A stretch of 56,052 bases of DNA from Chimaeribacter coloradensis (lineage in GTDB: Bacteria; Pseudomonadota; Gammaproteobacteria; Enterobacterales; Enterobacteriaceae): contig NZ_PJZH01000025.1 in assembly GCF_002858715.1 (NCBI RefSeq), positions 1 through 56,052 on the forward strand. Direction: 5' to 3'. Every line of letters begins with the position of its first letter. The stretch's first letter is position 1. This document shows positions 33,569 to 45,010 of this stretch, piece after piece. The translations under genes and the position numbers were made by a program. The notes below the pieces were generated by a model, which was given only the letters and a program-made list of their open reading frames with translations, made no database searches and was not told where the DNA came from.

Positions 33569-33808
33569 TCAGACCTCTTCCATTTTTCCCAGCAGCGCAC
33601 GCAGACGATCCTGCCAGACATGCTGCTCTTGCTTCAGGTGCTCATTCTCACGCACCAGCATTTCGTGGTGGCTGCCGGCATTCTGAACTTCCTGAGAGAG
33701 CGTGTTGTTCTTCTCTTTCAGTTCTTCAATTTCCATTTGCAACAGGGTGATGGTGTCGATCGCCTGCTGAACTTTCGCTTCTAATCTCTCAAAAACTTCA
33801 AATGACAT
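33569..33808 (-). CDS. zapB: cell division factor ZapB
   Basis: ZapB is a small coiled-coil protein that links ZapA-FtsZ to the MatP-Ter region. The 79 residues are almost all heptad coiled coil ([30 protein letters not shown]) and follow E. coli closely, ending in LLGKMEEV. It is read alone on the minus strand and diverges from glpF over 568 bases. Confidence 0.96.
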   Translation of the reverse strand: MSFEVFERLEAKVQQAIDTITLLQMEIEELKEKNNTLSQEVQNAGSHHEMLVRENEHLKQEQHVWQDRLRALLGKMEEV

Positions 33809-34229
33809 TCTTAATTCCTCTTATGTGCGTAAGGCGTAGATCTTGTTGTGTCGTCCGCTCCGAGGGAGGCAGAGGCAGCAAAACGGCTTAGTTTTGAAAA
33901 ACAAGCGCCCTTTTCGAAACGCTGCGGCTGAATCAGTCCGGCGCGCCGCTTGAATAAAACCGGCTCTCCTGAATAAAACCGGTTTTCTTGAATAAAAGCG
34001 ATTGTATGTAGCCTGTCTGCCGCTGTCTAGCCACATCCCGGCGTTAAGGGGGGCAGAGTTCACCATTTTGTTGCCTGAAGCCTGCTCTTATAAAGGGGGC
34101 CTGTCATCTGTCACGCCAAACAGACATAAGCGAAACGGCAGGGAGACCGGTTTACCGATGCGCGATTGGGGTAAAATGGCGAGAAAATAACGCGTATTCG
34201 CTCATTTTTATGACACACCACACACATTT
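33809..34229. other. zapB-glpF intergenic region, 5' part
   Basis: The 568-base gap 33809-34376 has no convincing gene. It holds the zapB promoter side, a 19-bp direct repeat (33951-33998) and, near glpF, GlpR-like sites. Short open frames here show no recognisable protein. Confidence 0.6.
33951..33998. repeat. 19-bp degenerate tandem repeat, about 2.5 copies
   Basis: TGAATAAAACCGGCTCTCC (33951-33969) and TGAATAAAACCGGTTTTCT (33970-33988) are consecutive, and the first ten bases recur as TGAATAAAAG (33989-33998). Only 33951-33961 to 33970-33980 is perfectly conserved. Function unknown. Confidence 0.75.
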
Positions 34230-34269
34230 TAAGTTCGCTATTTCTCGTTTTTGCTCGTTAACGATAAAT
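34230..34269. promoter_or_regulatory. two adjacent GlpR-like operators upstream of glpF
   Basis: Compared with the GlpR pattern wATGTTCGwTAwCGAACATw, the segment 34250-34269 (GCTCGTTAACGA core) matches about 14 of 20. The segment 34230-34249 (AAGTTCGCTAT) matches the left half well. They are directly adjacent, like the tandem operators of E. coli glpFK. A weaker third copy may lie at 34209-34228. I could not identify a convincing CRP site. Confidence 0.6.
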
Positions 34270-34376
34270 TCACATTGTGTTCTCATTTCCCAAATGAGCA
34301 CTCAAGTGAATTAACCTCTGTTACATCACAGCGACTAACAATAACGTATGAACCTTACCGTCTGTAGGACTTCACT

Positions 34377-35222
34377 ATGAGCCAATTAACCAGCACTACC
34401 CTGAAAGGCCAGTGTATCGCCGAATTCCTGGGAACCGGTCTGATTATCTTCTTCGGCGCCGGCTGTGTGGCGGCCATGAAGCTGGCAGGCGCCAGCTTCG
34501 GACAGTGGGAAATCAGTGTCATCTGGGGCCTGGGCGTGGCGATGGCGGTTTACATGACCGCCGCGATCTCCGGTGCCCACCTCAACCCGGCGATCACCAT
34601 CGCACTCTGGTTGTTTGCCTGTTTTGACGGCCGTAAAGTCGCGCCGTATATCGTGGCGCAGGTGGCCGGGGCATTCTGTGCCGCCGCCCTGGTCTACGGC
34701 CTCTATTACAATCTGTTCTTTGTGTATGAACAGGGTCACAATATGGTGCGTGGCAGCGTGGAAAGCCTTGACCTGGCAGGTATTTTCTCCACCTACCCTA
34801 ACCCGAACATCTCGATTTTGCAGGCGTTTATTGTCGAAACCGTGATTACCGCTATTCTGGTCTGCCTGATTATGGCCCTGACCGACGACGGTAACGGCGT
34901 GCCGCGCGGCCCGCTGGCCCCGCTGCTGATTGGCCTGCTGATTGCGGTGATCGGCGGTTCCATGGGCCCGCTGACCGGCTTTGCCCTGAACCCGGCGCGT
35001 GACTTCGGCCCGAAACTGTTCGCCTTCCTGGCGGGCTGGGGCAAAGTCGCCTTTACCGGCGGGCTGAGCATCCCTTATTTCCTGGTGCCCATCTTTGGCC
35101 CACTGGTGGGGGCGTCGCTGGGTGCCTTTGGCTACCGCGCCCTGATTGGCCGCCATCTGCCGTGCGAAGTGTGCGTGTCAGAAGAGGAAGCCGCCCCTCA
35201 GCCTAAACAGCGCAAAGCGTAA
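34377..35222 (+). CDS. glpF: glycerol uptake facilitator
   Basis: GlpF is an aquaglyceroporin that lets glycerol diffuse across the inner membrane. The 281-residue protein has six membrane segments plus two half-helices with the NPA motifs: NPAITIALW (from residue 70) and NPARDFGPK. Length equals E. coli. It is first in glpF-glpK-glpX. Confidence 0.96.
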   Translation: MSQLTSTTLKGQCIAEFLGTGLIIFFGAGCVAAMKLAGASFGQWEISVIWGLGVAMAVYMTAAISGAHLNPAITIALWLFACFDGRKVAPYIVAQVAGAFCAAALVYGLYYNLFFVYEQGHNMVRGSVESLDLAGIFSTYPNPNISILQAFIVETVITAILVCLIMALTDDGNGVPRGPLAPLLIGLLIAVIGGSMGPLTGFALNPARDFGPKLFAFLAGWGKVAFTGGLSIPYFLVPIFGPLVGASLGAFGYRALIGRHLPCEVCVSEEEAAPQPKQRKA

Positions 35223-36776
<1,554 letters not shown>

Positions 36777-36787
36777 GCCTCCCCTTC

Positions 36788-36815
36788 AGGCTCCCCGCCC
36801 CGGGGAGCCTGCTTT
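36788..36815 (+). terminator. hairpin in the glpK-glpX gap, possible attenuator
   Basis: 10-bp stem AGGCTCCCCG / CGGGGAGCCT (36788-36810) followed by GCTTTT. It may partly end transcription before glpX, lowering its expression relative to glpFK. Confidence 0.6.
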
Positions 36816-36887
36816 TCCCCTGTTCCCTGCCCCGCTTTCCCCTGTGCTACACTCCTGCGCATCATCCATATCGCAGACAGGTTTGCC

Positions 36888-37898
36888 ATGAAACGTGAAT
36901 TAGCCATCGAGTTCTCCCGTGTAACCGAAGCCGCCGCACTCGCCGGCTATAAGTGGCTGGGCCGGGGCGATAAAAATGCCGCGGACGGCGCGGCTGTCCA
37001 TGCCATGCGCATCATGCTGAATAACGTGGAGATCGACGGCCGGATCGTGATTGGCGAAGGTGAAATTGATGAAGCGCCGATGCTCTATATCGGCGAGAAA
37101 GTGGGCACCGGCCGGGGAGATGCGGTCGACATCGCCGTTGATCCGATTGAGGGCACACGCATGACGGCGATGGGCCAGTCCAACGCGCTGGCGGTGCTGG
37201 CCGTGGGTGACCACGGCACCTTCCTGCACGCACCGGACATGTACATGGAGAAGCTGGTGGTCGGCCCCGGCGCGCACGGCAGCATCGACCTGACGCTGCC
37301 GCTGGAAGAAAACCTGCGCAATGTGGCCGCCCGGCTCAACAAGCCGCTGGCGGAACTGACAGTGATCATTCTGGCAAAGCCGCGCCACGACGCCACCGTG
37401 AAGCAGCTGCAACAGCTCGGGGTCAAAGTCTTCGCCATTCCTGACGGCGATGTGGCTGCCTCGATCCTCACCTGTATGCCGGAAAGCGAAGTGGATGTGA
37501 TGTACGGCATCGGCGGCGCGCCGGAGGGCGTGATCTCTGCGGCGGTGATCCGCGCGCTGGACGGTGACATGCAGGCCCGGTTGCTGCCGCGCCATGAAGT
37601 CAAAGGGGAGAGTGAAGAGAACCGCCGCATCGGCGAGCAGGAGCTGGCCCGCTGCAAAGCGATGGGCATTGAGGCCGGTCAGGTGCTGACGCTGGAGCAG
37701 ATGGCGCGCAACGACAACGTGATCTTCTCCGCCACCGGCATCACCAAAGGCGATCTGCTGGACGGCATCCGCCGCAAAGGGAACATGGCCACCACCGAAA
37801 CCCTGCTGATTCGCGGCAAGTCGCGCACCATCCGCCGCATTACCTCGACGCACTTCCTGGATCGCAAAGACGCGGCGCTGCACCCCTACATTCTGTAA
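36888..37898 (+). CDS. glpX: class II fructose-1,6-bisphosphatase
   Basis: GlpX hydrolyses fructose 1,6-bisphosphate, helping gluconeogenesis when cells grow on glycerol. The 336 residues equal E. coli. The metal- and substrate-binding motifs IGEGEIDEAPML, DPIEGTRM and IPDGDVAAS, plus GIGGAPEG, are intact. It is third in glpFKX; a hairpin in the 111-base gap may attenuate it. Confidence 0.96.
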   Translation: MKRELAIEFSRVTEAAALAGYKWLGRGDKNAADGAAVHAMRIMLNNVEIDGRIVIGEGEIDEAPMLYIGEKVGTGRGDAVDIAVDPIEGTRMTAMGQSNALAVLAVGDHGTFLHAPDMYMEKLVVGPGAHGSIDLTLPLEENLRNVAARLNKPLAELTVIILAKPRHDATVKQLQQLGVKVFAIPDGDVAASILTCMPESEVDVMYGIGGAPEGVISAAVIRALDGDMQARLLPRHEVKGESEENRRIGEQELARCKAMGIEAGQVLTLEQMARNDNVIFSATGITKGDLLDGIRRKGNMATTETLLIRGKSRTIRRITSTHFLDRKDAALHPYIL

Positions 37899-37904
37899 CC
37901 CTCA

Positions 37905-37931
37905 CCCCCGGCAACCTTTTCCCGCCGGGGG
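37905..37931 (+). terminator. GC-rich hairpin after glpX
   Basis: Perfect 8-bp stem CCCCCGGC (37905-37912) / GCCGGGGG (37924-37931), immediately after the glpX stop. The loop is T-rich but no T-run follows, so termination strength is unsure. Confidence 0.45.
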
Positions 37932-37943
37932 CAAGGCGCGGCA

Positions 37944-39128
37944 TCAGGCGGCGTCACCCGCTTCCTGATGCCTCGCGGCCATCGGCCACCAGCAGAGCAG
38001 CATCAGTACCGCCATCGCGAACATCAGCAGCCCGAGGCTGAACTGGCCGGTTTGCGGCAGCATCGACGAAAGCCACGCCACCAGCCCTGACCCCATATTC
38101 TGCATCCCGCCGACCAGCGCCCCGGCTGCACCGGCCAGATAGGGGAACGGCTCCATCGCGCCGGTGGTCGCCAGCGGGAACAGCATCCCCGCGCCGAAGA
38201 AGAACAGCGCCGCCGGGATAATCAGCGTCCAGATCGTCATGATGCCGAACCAGCCCGGCACCCACATCATCAGCCCCGCCAGCAGGCAGCTCAGCACCGC
38301 ATACCACATCAGCTGGTGGAACGACGCGCCCGCCTTACCGGCAAACCAGGCCCCGAAAAAGGCCGCCGGCAGCGGCAGAATAAACAGGATGCTGACCGTC
38401 AGGCTGCTCAGCCCCAGCGCACCACCCATCAGCACGCCGCAGCTCGCCTCAAACACCGCGATGCCTGCCAGCGCGCCCATCAGAATCACCAGATAGCGGC
38501 TGAAATTGCCGTCAGCCAGCAGCGGCTTAAAGCCGCTGAACAGCGCGCGCGGGGTTTGCGCCGCCGGGCGGGTCTCCGGCAGCCCGCGGCACATCGCCAG
38601 CGCCACCCCGCTGCACAACAGCAGCAAAAAGGCAAAACAGGCGCGCCAGCCAAACCAGCCCGCCAGCGTCCCGCCGATGATCGGGGCCAACAGCGGGCTG
38701 ACCAGAATCCCCATATTCAGCAGGCTGTTGGCCTGACGCAGCGCATGGCCGGCATAGAGATCCCGCGGCATGGTGCGCGCCATCACCCCGGCGACGCCGG
38801 TGCCCATCCCCTGTACCGCCCCGGCCACCACCAGGGCGTTCAGGCTGGGGGCCAGCAGCGCACCGGCCGCGCCCAGCAGGAAAATCAGCATTCCGGTAAA
38901 GATCACCGGCCGCCGCCCAACGCGGTCTGATACCGGGCCATACACCAGTTGCGAGAGGCCATACATCATCAGGTAGGCCGCCATAACCCGCTGTACCGCG
39001 CCGGGCGTTACCGCGAAGTCACGGGCGATCTGCGCAATCGTCGGCACATAGAGGGTCTGCGCCATCTGGCCGACGGCCACCAGCAAAATCAGCATCGCCA
39101 TCAGATGAACGTTTTCGAGTTTTTTCAT
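37944..39128 (-). CDS. emrD: multidrug efflux transporter EmrD (major facilitator superfamily)
   Basis: EmrD exports hydrophobic drugs and uncouplers using the proton gradient. The 394-residue protein has twelve membrane segments; the MFS loop motif YGPVSDRVGRRP follows the second. It aligns with E. coli EmrD along its length (MARTMPRDLY, NMGILVSPLLAP, GAMEPFPYLAG). The start at 39128 (MKKLENVHL) is chosen by this alignment; the open frame extends 63 codons upstream. In E. coli emrD is elsewhere, so the glpX-emrD-fpr order is a lineage trait. Confidence 0.92.
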   Translation of the reverse strand: MKKLENVHLMAMLILLVAVGQMAQTLYVPTIAQIARDFAVTPGAVQRVMAAYLMMYGLSQLVYGPVSDRVGRRPVIFTGMLIFLLGAAGALLAPSLNALVVAGAVQGMGTGVAGVMARTMPRDLYAGHALRQANSLLNMGILVSPLLAPIIGGTLAGWFGWRACFAFLLLLCSGVALAMCRGLPETRPAAQTPRALFSGFKPLLADGNFSRYLVILMGALAGIAVFEASCGVLMGGALGLSSLTVSILFILPLPAAFFGAWFAGKAGASFHQLMWYAVLSCLLAGLMMWVPGWFGIMTIWTLIIPAALFFFGAGMLFPLATTGAMEPFPYLAGAAGALVGGMQNMGSGLVAWLSSMLPQTGQFSLGLLMFAMAVLMLLCWWPMAARHQEAGDAA

Positions 39129-39469
39129 TTTTTCAGAAAGGTAAAGAGAGATAACACGCCGCCACAGCGGCGGCCGGGAAAGTGCGCGTACGCTACCAAA
39201 ATGCCGGTACTTGTTAAAATTTTGCAGCAAGATGGTTTTCTCTCCTCTGGCAGGCCGCCGCTCCAGCCGCGTAAAGCACGCTGTACGCCTGCTGCCTGCC
39301 CGGCAGGGCAATACCATTTAATCGATAATTGTTCACAGAAAGATCACCTACCATCGGTCACAGGATGCGGCAGGGAGATGCCGTACAGGAAGCCAATGCC
39401 CCGGGCGTACCACAGGAGCGTGGCGCGCCAAAGAGCGGCCAGCCGATAACCAACAGGAGCACTGAGACT
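39129..39469. other. emrD-fpr divergent intergenic region
   Basis: 341 bases without a gene; promoters of emrD and fpr must lie here. I see no clear terminator, repeat or recognisable operator. A soxbox, as at E. coli fpr, could not be identified by eye. Confidence 0.5.
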
Positions 39470-40216
39470 ATGGCGGAGTGGGTAACAGGAAAAGTCACAC
39501 AGGTGGAACACTGGACAGACGGCCTCTTCAGCATCCGGGTCAAGGCACCCATTGATGCCTTCACGGCCGGGCAGTTTGCCAAGCTGGCACTGGAAATTGA
39601 CGGCGAACGCGTACAGCGCGCCTACTCCTATGTGAATGCCCCCAGCGATGAGAACCTGGAGTTCTATCTGGTGACGGTGCCGGAAGGCAAACTCAGCCCG
39701 AAGCTGCATGCGCTACAGCCCGGCGATGAGCTGATGGTCACCAAAGAGGCTGCCGGTTTCTTTGTGCTTGATGAGGTGCCGGAATGCCGCACCCTGTGGA
39801 TGCTGGCGACCGGCACCGCCATCGGCCCTTACCTCTCCATTCTTCAGGAAGGAAAGGATCTGGAACGGTTTGACCACATCGTGCTGGTGCATGCTGCCCG
39901 CTATGCGCGCGACCTCAGCTACCTGCCGCTGATGCAGCAGTTGCAGCAGCGCCTCAACGGCAGGCTGAAGATCCAGACGGTGGTCAGCCGCGAGAGCGTG
40001 CCCGGCTCCCTGACCGGGCGCGTGCCGGCGCTGATTGAACGCGGTGAGCTGGAAGCGGCCGTAGGCCTGACAATGGACGCGGAAACCAGCCACGTGATGC
40101 TGTGCGGTAACCCGCAAATGGTGCGTGATACCCAGCAGGTGCTGAAAGAGAGCCGGGAAATGCGTAAACACCTGCGCCGCAAACCGGGCCACATCACCAG
40201 CGAACACTACTGGTAA
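39470..40216 (+). CDS. fpr: ferredoxin/flavodoxin-NADP+ reductase
   Basis: Fpr passes electrons from NADPH to flavodoxin and ferredoxin, supporting reductive enzymes and superoxide defence. The 248 residues match E. coli. The FAD motif RAYS (50-53), the NADP region ATGTAIGPYLS and the C-terminal YW are conserved. The start at 39470 (MAEWVTGKVTQ) has CAGGAG upstream; the open frame extends 47 codons further but is unconserved. It converges with yiiR, leaving 13 bases between stops. Confidence 0.96.
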   Translation: MAEWVTGKVTQVEHWTDGLFSIRVKAPIDAFTAGQFAKLALEIDGERVQRAYSYVNAPSDENLEFYLVTVPEGKLSPKLHALQPGDELMVTKEAAGFFVLDEVPECRTLWMLATGTAIGPYLSILQEGKDLERFDHIVLVHAARYARDLSYLPLMQQLQQRLNGRLKIQTVVSRESVPGSLTGRVPALIERGELEAAVGLTMDAETSHVMLCGNPQMVRDTQQVLKESREMRKHLRRKPGHITSEHYW

Positions 40217-40229
40217 GCCGCCGGGGCGG

Positions 40230-40652
40230 CTACACCCGGTAGCGCACCGGGTCGGCCGGGGGGCCAAAGCGGTTTTTACCGGTCGAGCCCGGCATAAAGC
40301 CGCACTCCACCAGCATCAGCACAAAGATCACCGTCGGCAGCAGGCGGCCCAGCGTCCAGGAGGCCGGCGCAGGCAGCATCTGCCAGTTCCCGGCTGCCAG
40401 CACCCACGCCAGAATCAGCAGGAAGGCCCACCCACCGGCCCGGTTGCGGTCATGCAGACGTTTGACCAGCACCGCCGAGGTGGGCCAGAGCAGGAACACA
40501 ATCAGAAACGCTGCCGACTGGATCTCTACCCAGCGCCGGTCAGCGGCGAGAAACGCCGCGCCCATCACGAGCAGCCACAGCACCAGCCAGACCCAGAAAT
40601 CCCGCCGCCCCAGACGGCCACGAAAAGAAAACCCCCACTCCTGCAACGTCAT
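40230..40652 (-). CDS. yiiR: DUF805 family inner-membrane protein
   Basis: A 140-residue membrane protein similar to E. coli YiiR; function unknown. It has the family signature FSFRGRLGRRDFW near the N-terminus and KRLHDRNRAGGW between membrane segments. About four membrane helices are visible (FWVWLVLWLLVMGAAFL, AAFLIVFLLWPTSAV, AFLLILAWVLAAG, LLPTVIFVLMLVECG). It diverges from yiiQ and converges with fpr. E. coli yiiS and uspD, usually between yiiR and fpr, are absent. Confidence 0.88.
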   Translation of the reverse strand: MTLQEWGFSFRGRLGRRDFWVWLVLWLLVMGAAFLAADRRWVEIQSAAFLIVFLLWPTSAVLVKRLHDRNRAGGWAFLLILAWVLAAGNWQMLPAPASWTLGRLLPTVIFVLMLVECGFMPGSTGKNRFGPPADPVRYRV

Positions 40653-40786
40653 CGCTCATTTCCTTCAGCCGGACAGGGCGTCAGTGTACCCCACGCCCGG
40701 CAGCCGCGGCAGGGGCGCGCGCCTTTTTTGACTTTTACCCCGGAATGCCGTTCTAATCGGGCATAAAATTCCGCGACCTGTACGAC

Positions 40787-41395
40787 ATGATGAAAACACC
40801 CCTGATCCCGATTCTGGCCGCCCTGCTGGCCTTCAGCGCCCTGCCACGTGCCCTGGCCGATCCGCCGGACGCCGGGCATGGCGCGCTGAGTAACGACATG
40901 CCCAAAGCCCCCTATCTGTTAAATGGCGCCCCCACGTTCGACATGACGGTGGTGAAATTCCGTGAGGCCTATAACAGCCAGAACCCAAACCTGCCGATTA
41001 ACGAGTTCCGCTCCATTCCGGACAAGGAGCCAAACGCCGTGCTGACGCGCGCCGCCAGTAAAATCAATGAGAACCTTTATGCGTCCACGGCGCTGGAGAA
41101 AGGCACCGGCAAAATCAAGACAATGCAGGTGACCTACCTGCCGATTCAGGGCAACGAGGAGAAAGCCGCGCGCGCCACCGCCATCAGCTATATGGCGGCA
41201 CTGATGCGCGAGTTTGAACCGGCGCTGAACGTCGAGCAGAGCACCGCCCGGGTGGCGGAGCTGCTGGAGGCAGGCAAGGGGGCGCAGTTCTACCAGCATC
41301 AGGTCGGGGCGATCCGCTACGTGGTCTCTGACAACGGGGAGAAAGGGCTGACGTTCGCGGTGGAGCCGGTAAAACTGGCGCTCTCAGAGCCGTGA
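40787..41395 (+). CDS. yiiQ: YiiQ family periplasmic protein (DUF1454)
   Basis: A 202-residue protein matching E. coli YiiQ; function unknown. The N-terminus is a signal peptide (MMKTPLIPILAALLAFSALPRALA) with cleavage near residue 24. The rest is soluble with the conserved PYLLNGAPTFDMTV. The start may be the second ATG (40790). The neighbour tpiA follows on the same strand, but with its own leader. Confidence 0.88.
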   Translation: MMKTPLIPILAALLAFSALPRALADPPDAGHGALSNDMPKAPYLLNGAPTFDMTVVKFREAYNSQNPNLPINEFRSIPDKEPNAVLTRAASKINENLYASTALEKGTGKIKTMQVTYLPIQGNEEKAARATAISYMAALMREFEPALNVEQSTARVAELLEAGKGAQFYQHQVGAIRYVVSDNGEKGLTFAVEPVKLALSEP

Positions 41396-41489
41396 AGCCA
41401 CGGCCATCCATGACGAAAAGCAAAGCCTTTTACGGTAATGATCTCTATACTGGTGGGCAGGTAAATTGCCTGTAAGGCAGTCATTTTAG

Positions 41490-42290
<801 letters not shown>

Positions 42291-42310
42291 GTTTCTGCCG
42301 CGAAGCCATA

Positions 42311-42337
42311 AAAAAACCCCGCCAGGCGGGGTTTTTT
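42311..42337. terminator. bidirectional terminator, tpiA/sbp
   Basis: Inverted repeat of A6, CCCCGCC (42317-42323), A, GGCGGGG, T6, between convergent genes. Confidence 0.92.
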
Positions 42338-42353
42338 ATTGCCTGAACCAGGC

Positions 42354-43343
42354 TTAGCGGCGGGTGATCTGATCAAAGATCGCGCCGGTGGCGAAGTGTG
42401 CCTTCTGCGCTTCTGCCCAGCCGCCGGCCACCTGATCCACAGTAAACAGCTTCAGCGCCGGGAATTCGCCGGCAAATTTGGCAGCAACTGCCGGGTCACG
42501 CGGGCGGTAGTAGTTCTGGGCGGCAATTGTCTGCCCTTCCGCGCTGTAGAGATATTTCAGGTAACCTTCCGCCACTTCGCGGGTGTTGCGGCGGTCCACA
42601 ATGCGGTCCACCATCGAGACAGTCGGCTCCGCCAGAATAGATTCGCTCGGCGTCACAATATCAAACTTGTCTTTGCCCAGCTCTTTCACTGCCAGCAGCG
42701 CTTCGTTTTCCCAGGCGATCAGCACGTCACCCATGCCGCGCTCCACGAAGGTATTGGTCGCGCCGCGTGCGCCGGAATCCAGCACTTCCACATTCTTATA
42801 CAGCGCTTTCACAAACTCCTGCGCTTTGGCCTGATCGTTATTGTTGTGATGCAGGGCGTAGCCCCAGGCTGCCAGGTAGTTCCAGCGCGCCCCGCCGGAA
42901 GTTTTCGGGTTCGGGGTAATCACGGAGACACCCGGCTTAACCAGATCCGGCCAGTCGTGAATCTGTTTAGGGTTGCCTTTTCGCACCAGGAAAACGATGG
43001 TTGAGGTGTAAGGCGCGGAGTTATCCGGCAGGCGCTTGATCCAGTCTTTCTCAATCCGGCCGCGTTCGGCAATGGCGTCCACATCGTAGGCCAGAGCGAG
43101 CGTCACGACATCGGCATCAATGCCGTTGATCACGGACGTCGCCTGCTTGCCGGAGCCACCGTGTGACTGGCGCACCGTGACATGGTCGCCGGTTTTTTGC
43201 TGCCAGTATTTGGTAAACGCCTGATTGTACTCCTGGTAGAACTCCCGCGTCGGGTCGTAAGACACGTTAAGCAGTTGGATATCTTTTGCCAGAGCGCCTG
43301 TTGCTGCCAGCATCAGTGCCAGCCCTACTCCCCATTTACGCAT
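42354..43343 (-). CDS. sbp: periplasmic sulfate-binding protein
   Basis: Sbp captures sulfate in the periplasm for the CysUWA transporter. The 329 residues include a signal peptide (cut after about residue 19, ALA) and the mature [14 protein letters not shown]. Sulfate-contacting motifs SHGGSGKQ and [15 protein letters not shown] are conserved. The start at 43343 (MRKWGVG) has AGGAG 9 bases upstream and gives the E. coli length; the GTG two codons earlier is too close. E. coli cdh, normally between sbp and tpiA, is absent. Confidence 0.96.
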   Translation of the reverse strand: MRKWGVGLALMLAATGALAKDIQLLNVSYDPTREFYQEYNQAFTKYWQQKTGDHVTVRQSHGGSGKQATSVINGIDADVVTLALAYDVDAIAERGRIEKDWIKRLPDNSAPYTSTIVFLVRKGNPKQIHDWPDLVKPGVSVITPNPKTSGGARWNYLAAWGYALHHNNNDQAKAQEFVKALYKNVEVLDSGARGATNTFVERGMGDVLIAWENEALLAVKELGKDKFDIVTPSESILAEPTVSMVDRIVDRRNTREVAEGYLKYLYSAEGQTIAAQNYYRPRDPAVAAKFAGEFPALKLFTVDQVAGGWAEAQKAHFATGAIFDQITRR

Positions 43344-43472
43344 CGTCACGTTCTCCTGGTCTCAATCATTGCGAAGTGTGTAATCCGGCTCTCAGCCTGC
43401 CAGAAACGCCCGCAAGGATTAAAGAATAAAAAGAAAGCGACTATGTTTTTTTGGAATAAGCCCCGGAGGGCG

Positions 43473-43497
43473 AAAAAAAACCTCCCGGCGGGAGGTT
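43473..43497 (-). terminator. rho-independent terminator of pfkA
   Basis: Stem AACCTCCC (43479-43486) / GGGAGGTT (43490-43497) with a run of T on the minus strand (43473-43480). Confidence 0.85.
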
Positions 43498-43512
43498 TCT
43501 GAAGGAAGTCAA

Positions 43513-44475
43513 TCAGTAGAGCTTTTTCGCGGTGTCCAGCCAGTCCGACTTAAACGGCCGCTTCATGTTTTCAATCGCATCGATAATGTCATGGTGAACC
43601 AGCTTCTCGTTCTGGATACCCACGCAACGGCCGCCGTAACCCTGGAGCAACAGCTCGATAGAGTACGCCCCCATGCGAGAGGCCAGAATGCGGTCGTAAG
43701 CGACCGGCGCGCCGCCACGCTGAATGTGGCCCAGCACAGTGGCACGGGTTTCGCGCTTGGTTTCGCTCTCAATGTGGCGCGCCAGCTCGTCGATGTCACA
43801 GATGTGCTCGGTGATCGCCACAATGGCATGTTTCTTCCCTTTGGCGATACCGGCTTTGATCTCTTCAACCAGATCGTCACGGTTGAATTCCACTTCCGGC
43901 AGGACGATGAATTCACACCCACCGGCAATCGCCGCCGCCAGAGTCAGGTCACCACAGTAACGGCCCATCACTTCCACAATTGAAATACGCTGGTGGGAAG
44001 AGGAGGTATCACGCAGGCGGTCAATGGCTTCTACGACCGTTTCCAGGGCGGTGAAGTAGCCAATGGTGTAGTCGGTGCCCGCGACGTCATTATCAATGGT
44101 GCCCGGCAGGCCGATGCAGGGGAAGCCCATCTCGGTCAGGCGTTTGGCCCCCATGTAGGAGCCGTCACCGCCGATGACCACCAGCGCATCAATGCCGCGC
44201 TTTTTCATGTTCTCAATGGCTTTGGCGCGCACTGCCTCATCACGGAATTCCGGGAAACGCGCAGAGCCGAGGAAGGTACCGCCCCGGTTGATCATGTCAG
44301 AGACACTGTAGCGGTCCAGCTTCTCCATGCGATCTTCGTACAAGCCGAGGTAGCCGTCATAGACACCGAAAACTTCCAGCCCTTCGGTCAATGCGGCACG
44401 CACAACACCACGGATCGCAGCATTCATACCTGGGGCGTCGCCGCCACTCGTCAGTACACCAATTTTTTTGATCAT
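43513..44475 (-). CDS. pfkA: 6-phosphofructokinase I
   Basis: PfkA commits sugar to glycolysis by phosphorylating fructose 6-phosphate, with allosteric control by ADP and PEP. The 320 residues match E. coli. The ATP loop [13 protein letters not shown] (10-22), GGDGSYMGA and the catalytic D127 in [12 protein letters not shown] are present, with substrate residue [11 protein letters not shown]. Upstream is a good Cra-like operator. fieF, the usual neighbour in E. coli, is missing. Confidence 0.97.
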   Translation of the reverse strand: MIKKIGVLTSGGDAPGMNAAIRGVVRAALTEGLEVFGVYDGYLGLYEDRMEKLDRYSVSDMINRGGTFLGSARFPEFRDEAVRAKAIENMKKRGIDALVVIGGDGSYMGAKRLTEMGFPCIGLPGTIDNDVAGTDYTIGYFTALETVVEAIDRLRDTSSSHQRISIVEVMGRYCGDLTLAAAIAGGCEFIVLPEVEFNRDDLVEEIKAGIAKGKKHAIVAITEHICDIDELARHIESETKRETRATVLGHIQRGGAPVAYDRILASRMGAYSIELLLQGYGGRCVGIQNEKLVHHDIIDAIENMKRPFKSDWLDTAKKLY

Positions 44476-45010
44476 GACTACCTCTGAACTTGTAGATGCA
44501 ATTTCTTAAAAATCTTATTCCGCCGATTATACGGACGCCGGGCAGTATAGAAAATGAACCGGTCTTCGGGTCAGCGATAGTATAACAAAAAGCCTAGGCT
44601 GAATTGATTCAGGTCACTCTATCGCGGGGTAATCCACCGCATGTTGCAAGGCTGTTCAATAATCGGCATCCAAAAACTTTTCCTGGTGAAAACGGGCTTG
44701 CTTCTCTTAATGTCCTTGCCGTTCCTGCGTCAACCACAGGCAGGTGTCCTGGGGGGTGAAGTGTGCGCACATGCCTGAACCGGCACCGGAAACCCGCACA
44801 CTGCCGCGTTATCATACCTTTTTCTGCGGCATATTGATGCTATAAGAATAGCACTATTCCTAGCCCCATCAGATGGATGATACGCGAAGGTGCCTGCGCG
44901 TTTAACCGATGAATGAAAGGCAACGGCGCACCCGGCCGGGCGAAGAAACAGGGTAAAACAGCAATGCTGCCGTGATAAGTCAGGCGGCCAGATCCTTACC
45001 GGCACCAGGC
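44476..45010. other. gene-free gap where fieF is expected
   Basis: 535 bases between pfkA and the CpxQ/cpxP end. In E. coli the zinc/iron exporter gene fieF lies here. Translating both strands shows only short frames without similarity to FieF, so no remnant is visible. The region has the pfkA promoter side (TATAAT at 44526-44531 on the minus strand; TATACT at 44578-44583) and a Cra-like site. Confidence 0.7.
44598..44611 (-). promoter_or_regulatory. Cra (FruR) operator upstream of pfkA
   Basis: GCTGAATTGATTCA matches the Cra pattern RSTGAAWCSNTHHW at 13 of 14 positions. It lies just upstream of a possible -10 TATACT (minus strand, 44578-44583), so it would overlap the -35. Cra is a known repressor of pfkA in E. 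coli. Confidence 0.65.

Noticed and set aside
34270-34376. CRP site before glpF
   Set aside because: Several TGTG/CACA fragments occur but none gives a TGTGA-N6-TCACA match; left uncalled.
44598-44611. ARG box upstream of pfkA
   Set aside because: The TGAAT/ATTCA arms are 2 bases apart, not the 4 needed; Cra fits the sequence and the gene better.
44730-45005. 91-codon frame on the minus strand in the cpxP-pfkA gap
   Set aside because: No likeness to FieF or any family I recognise, and no ribosome site.
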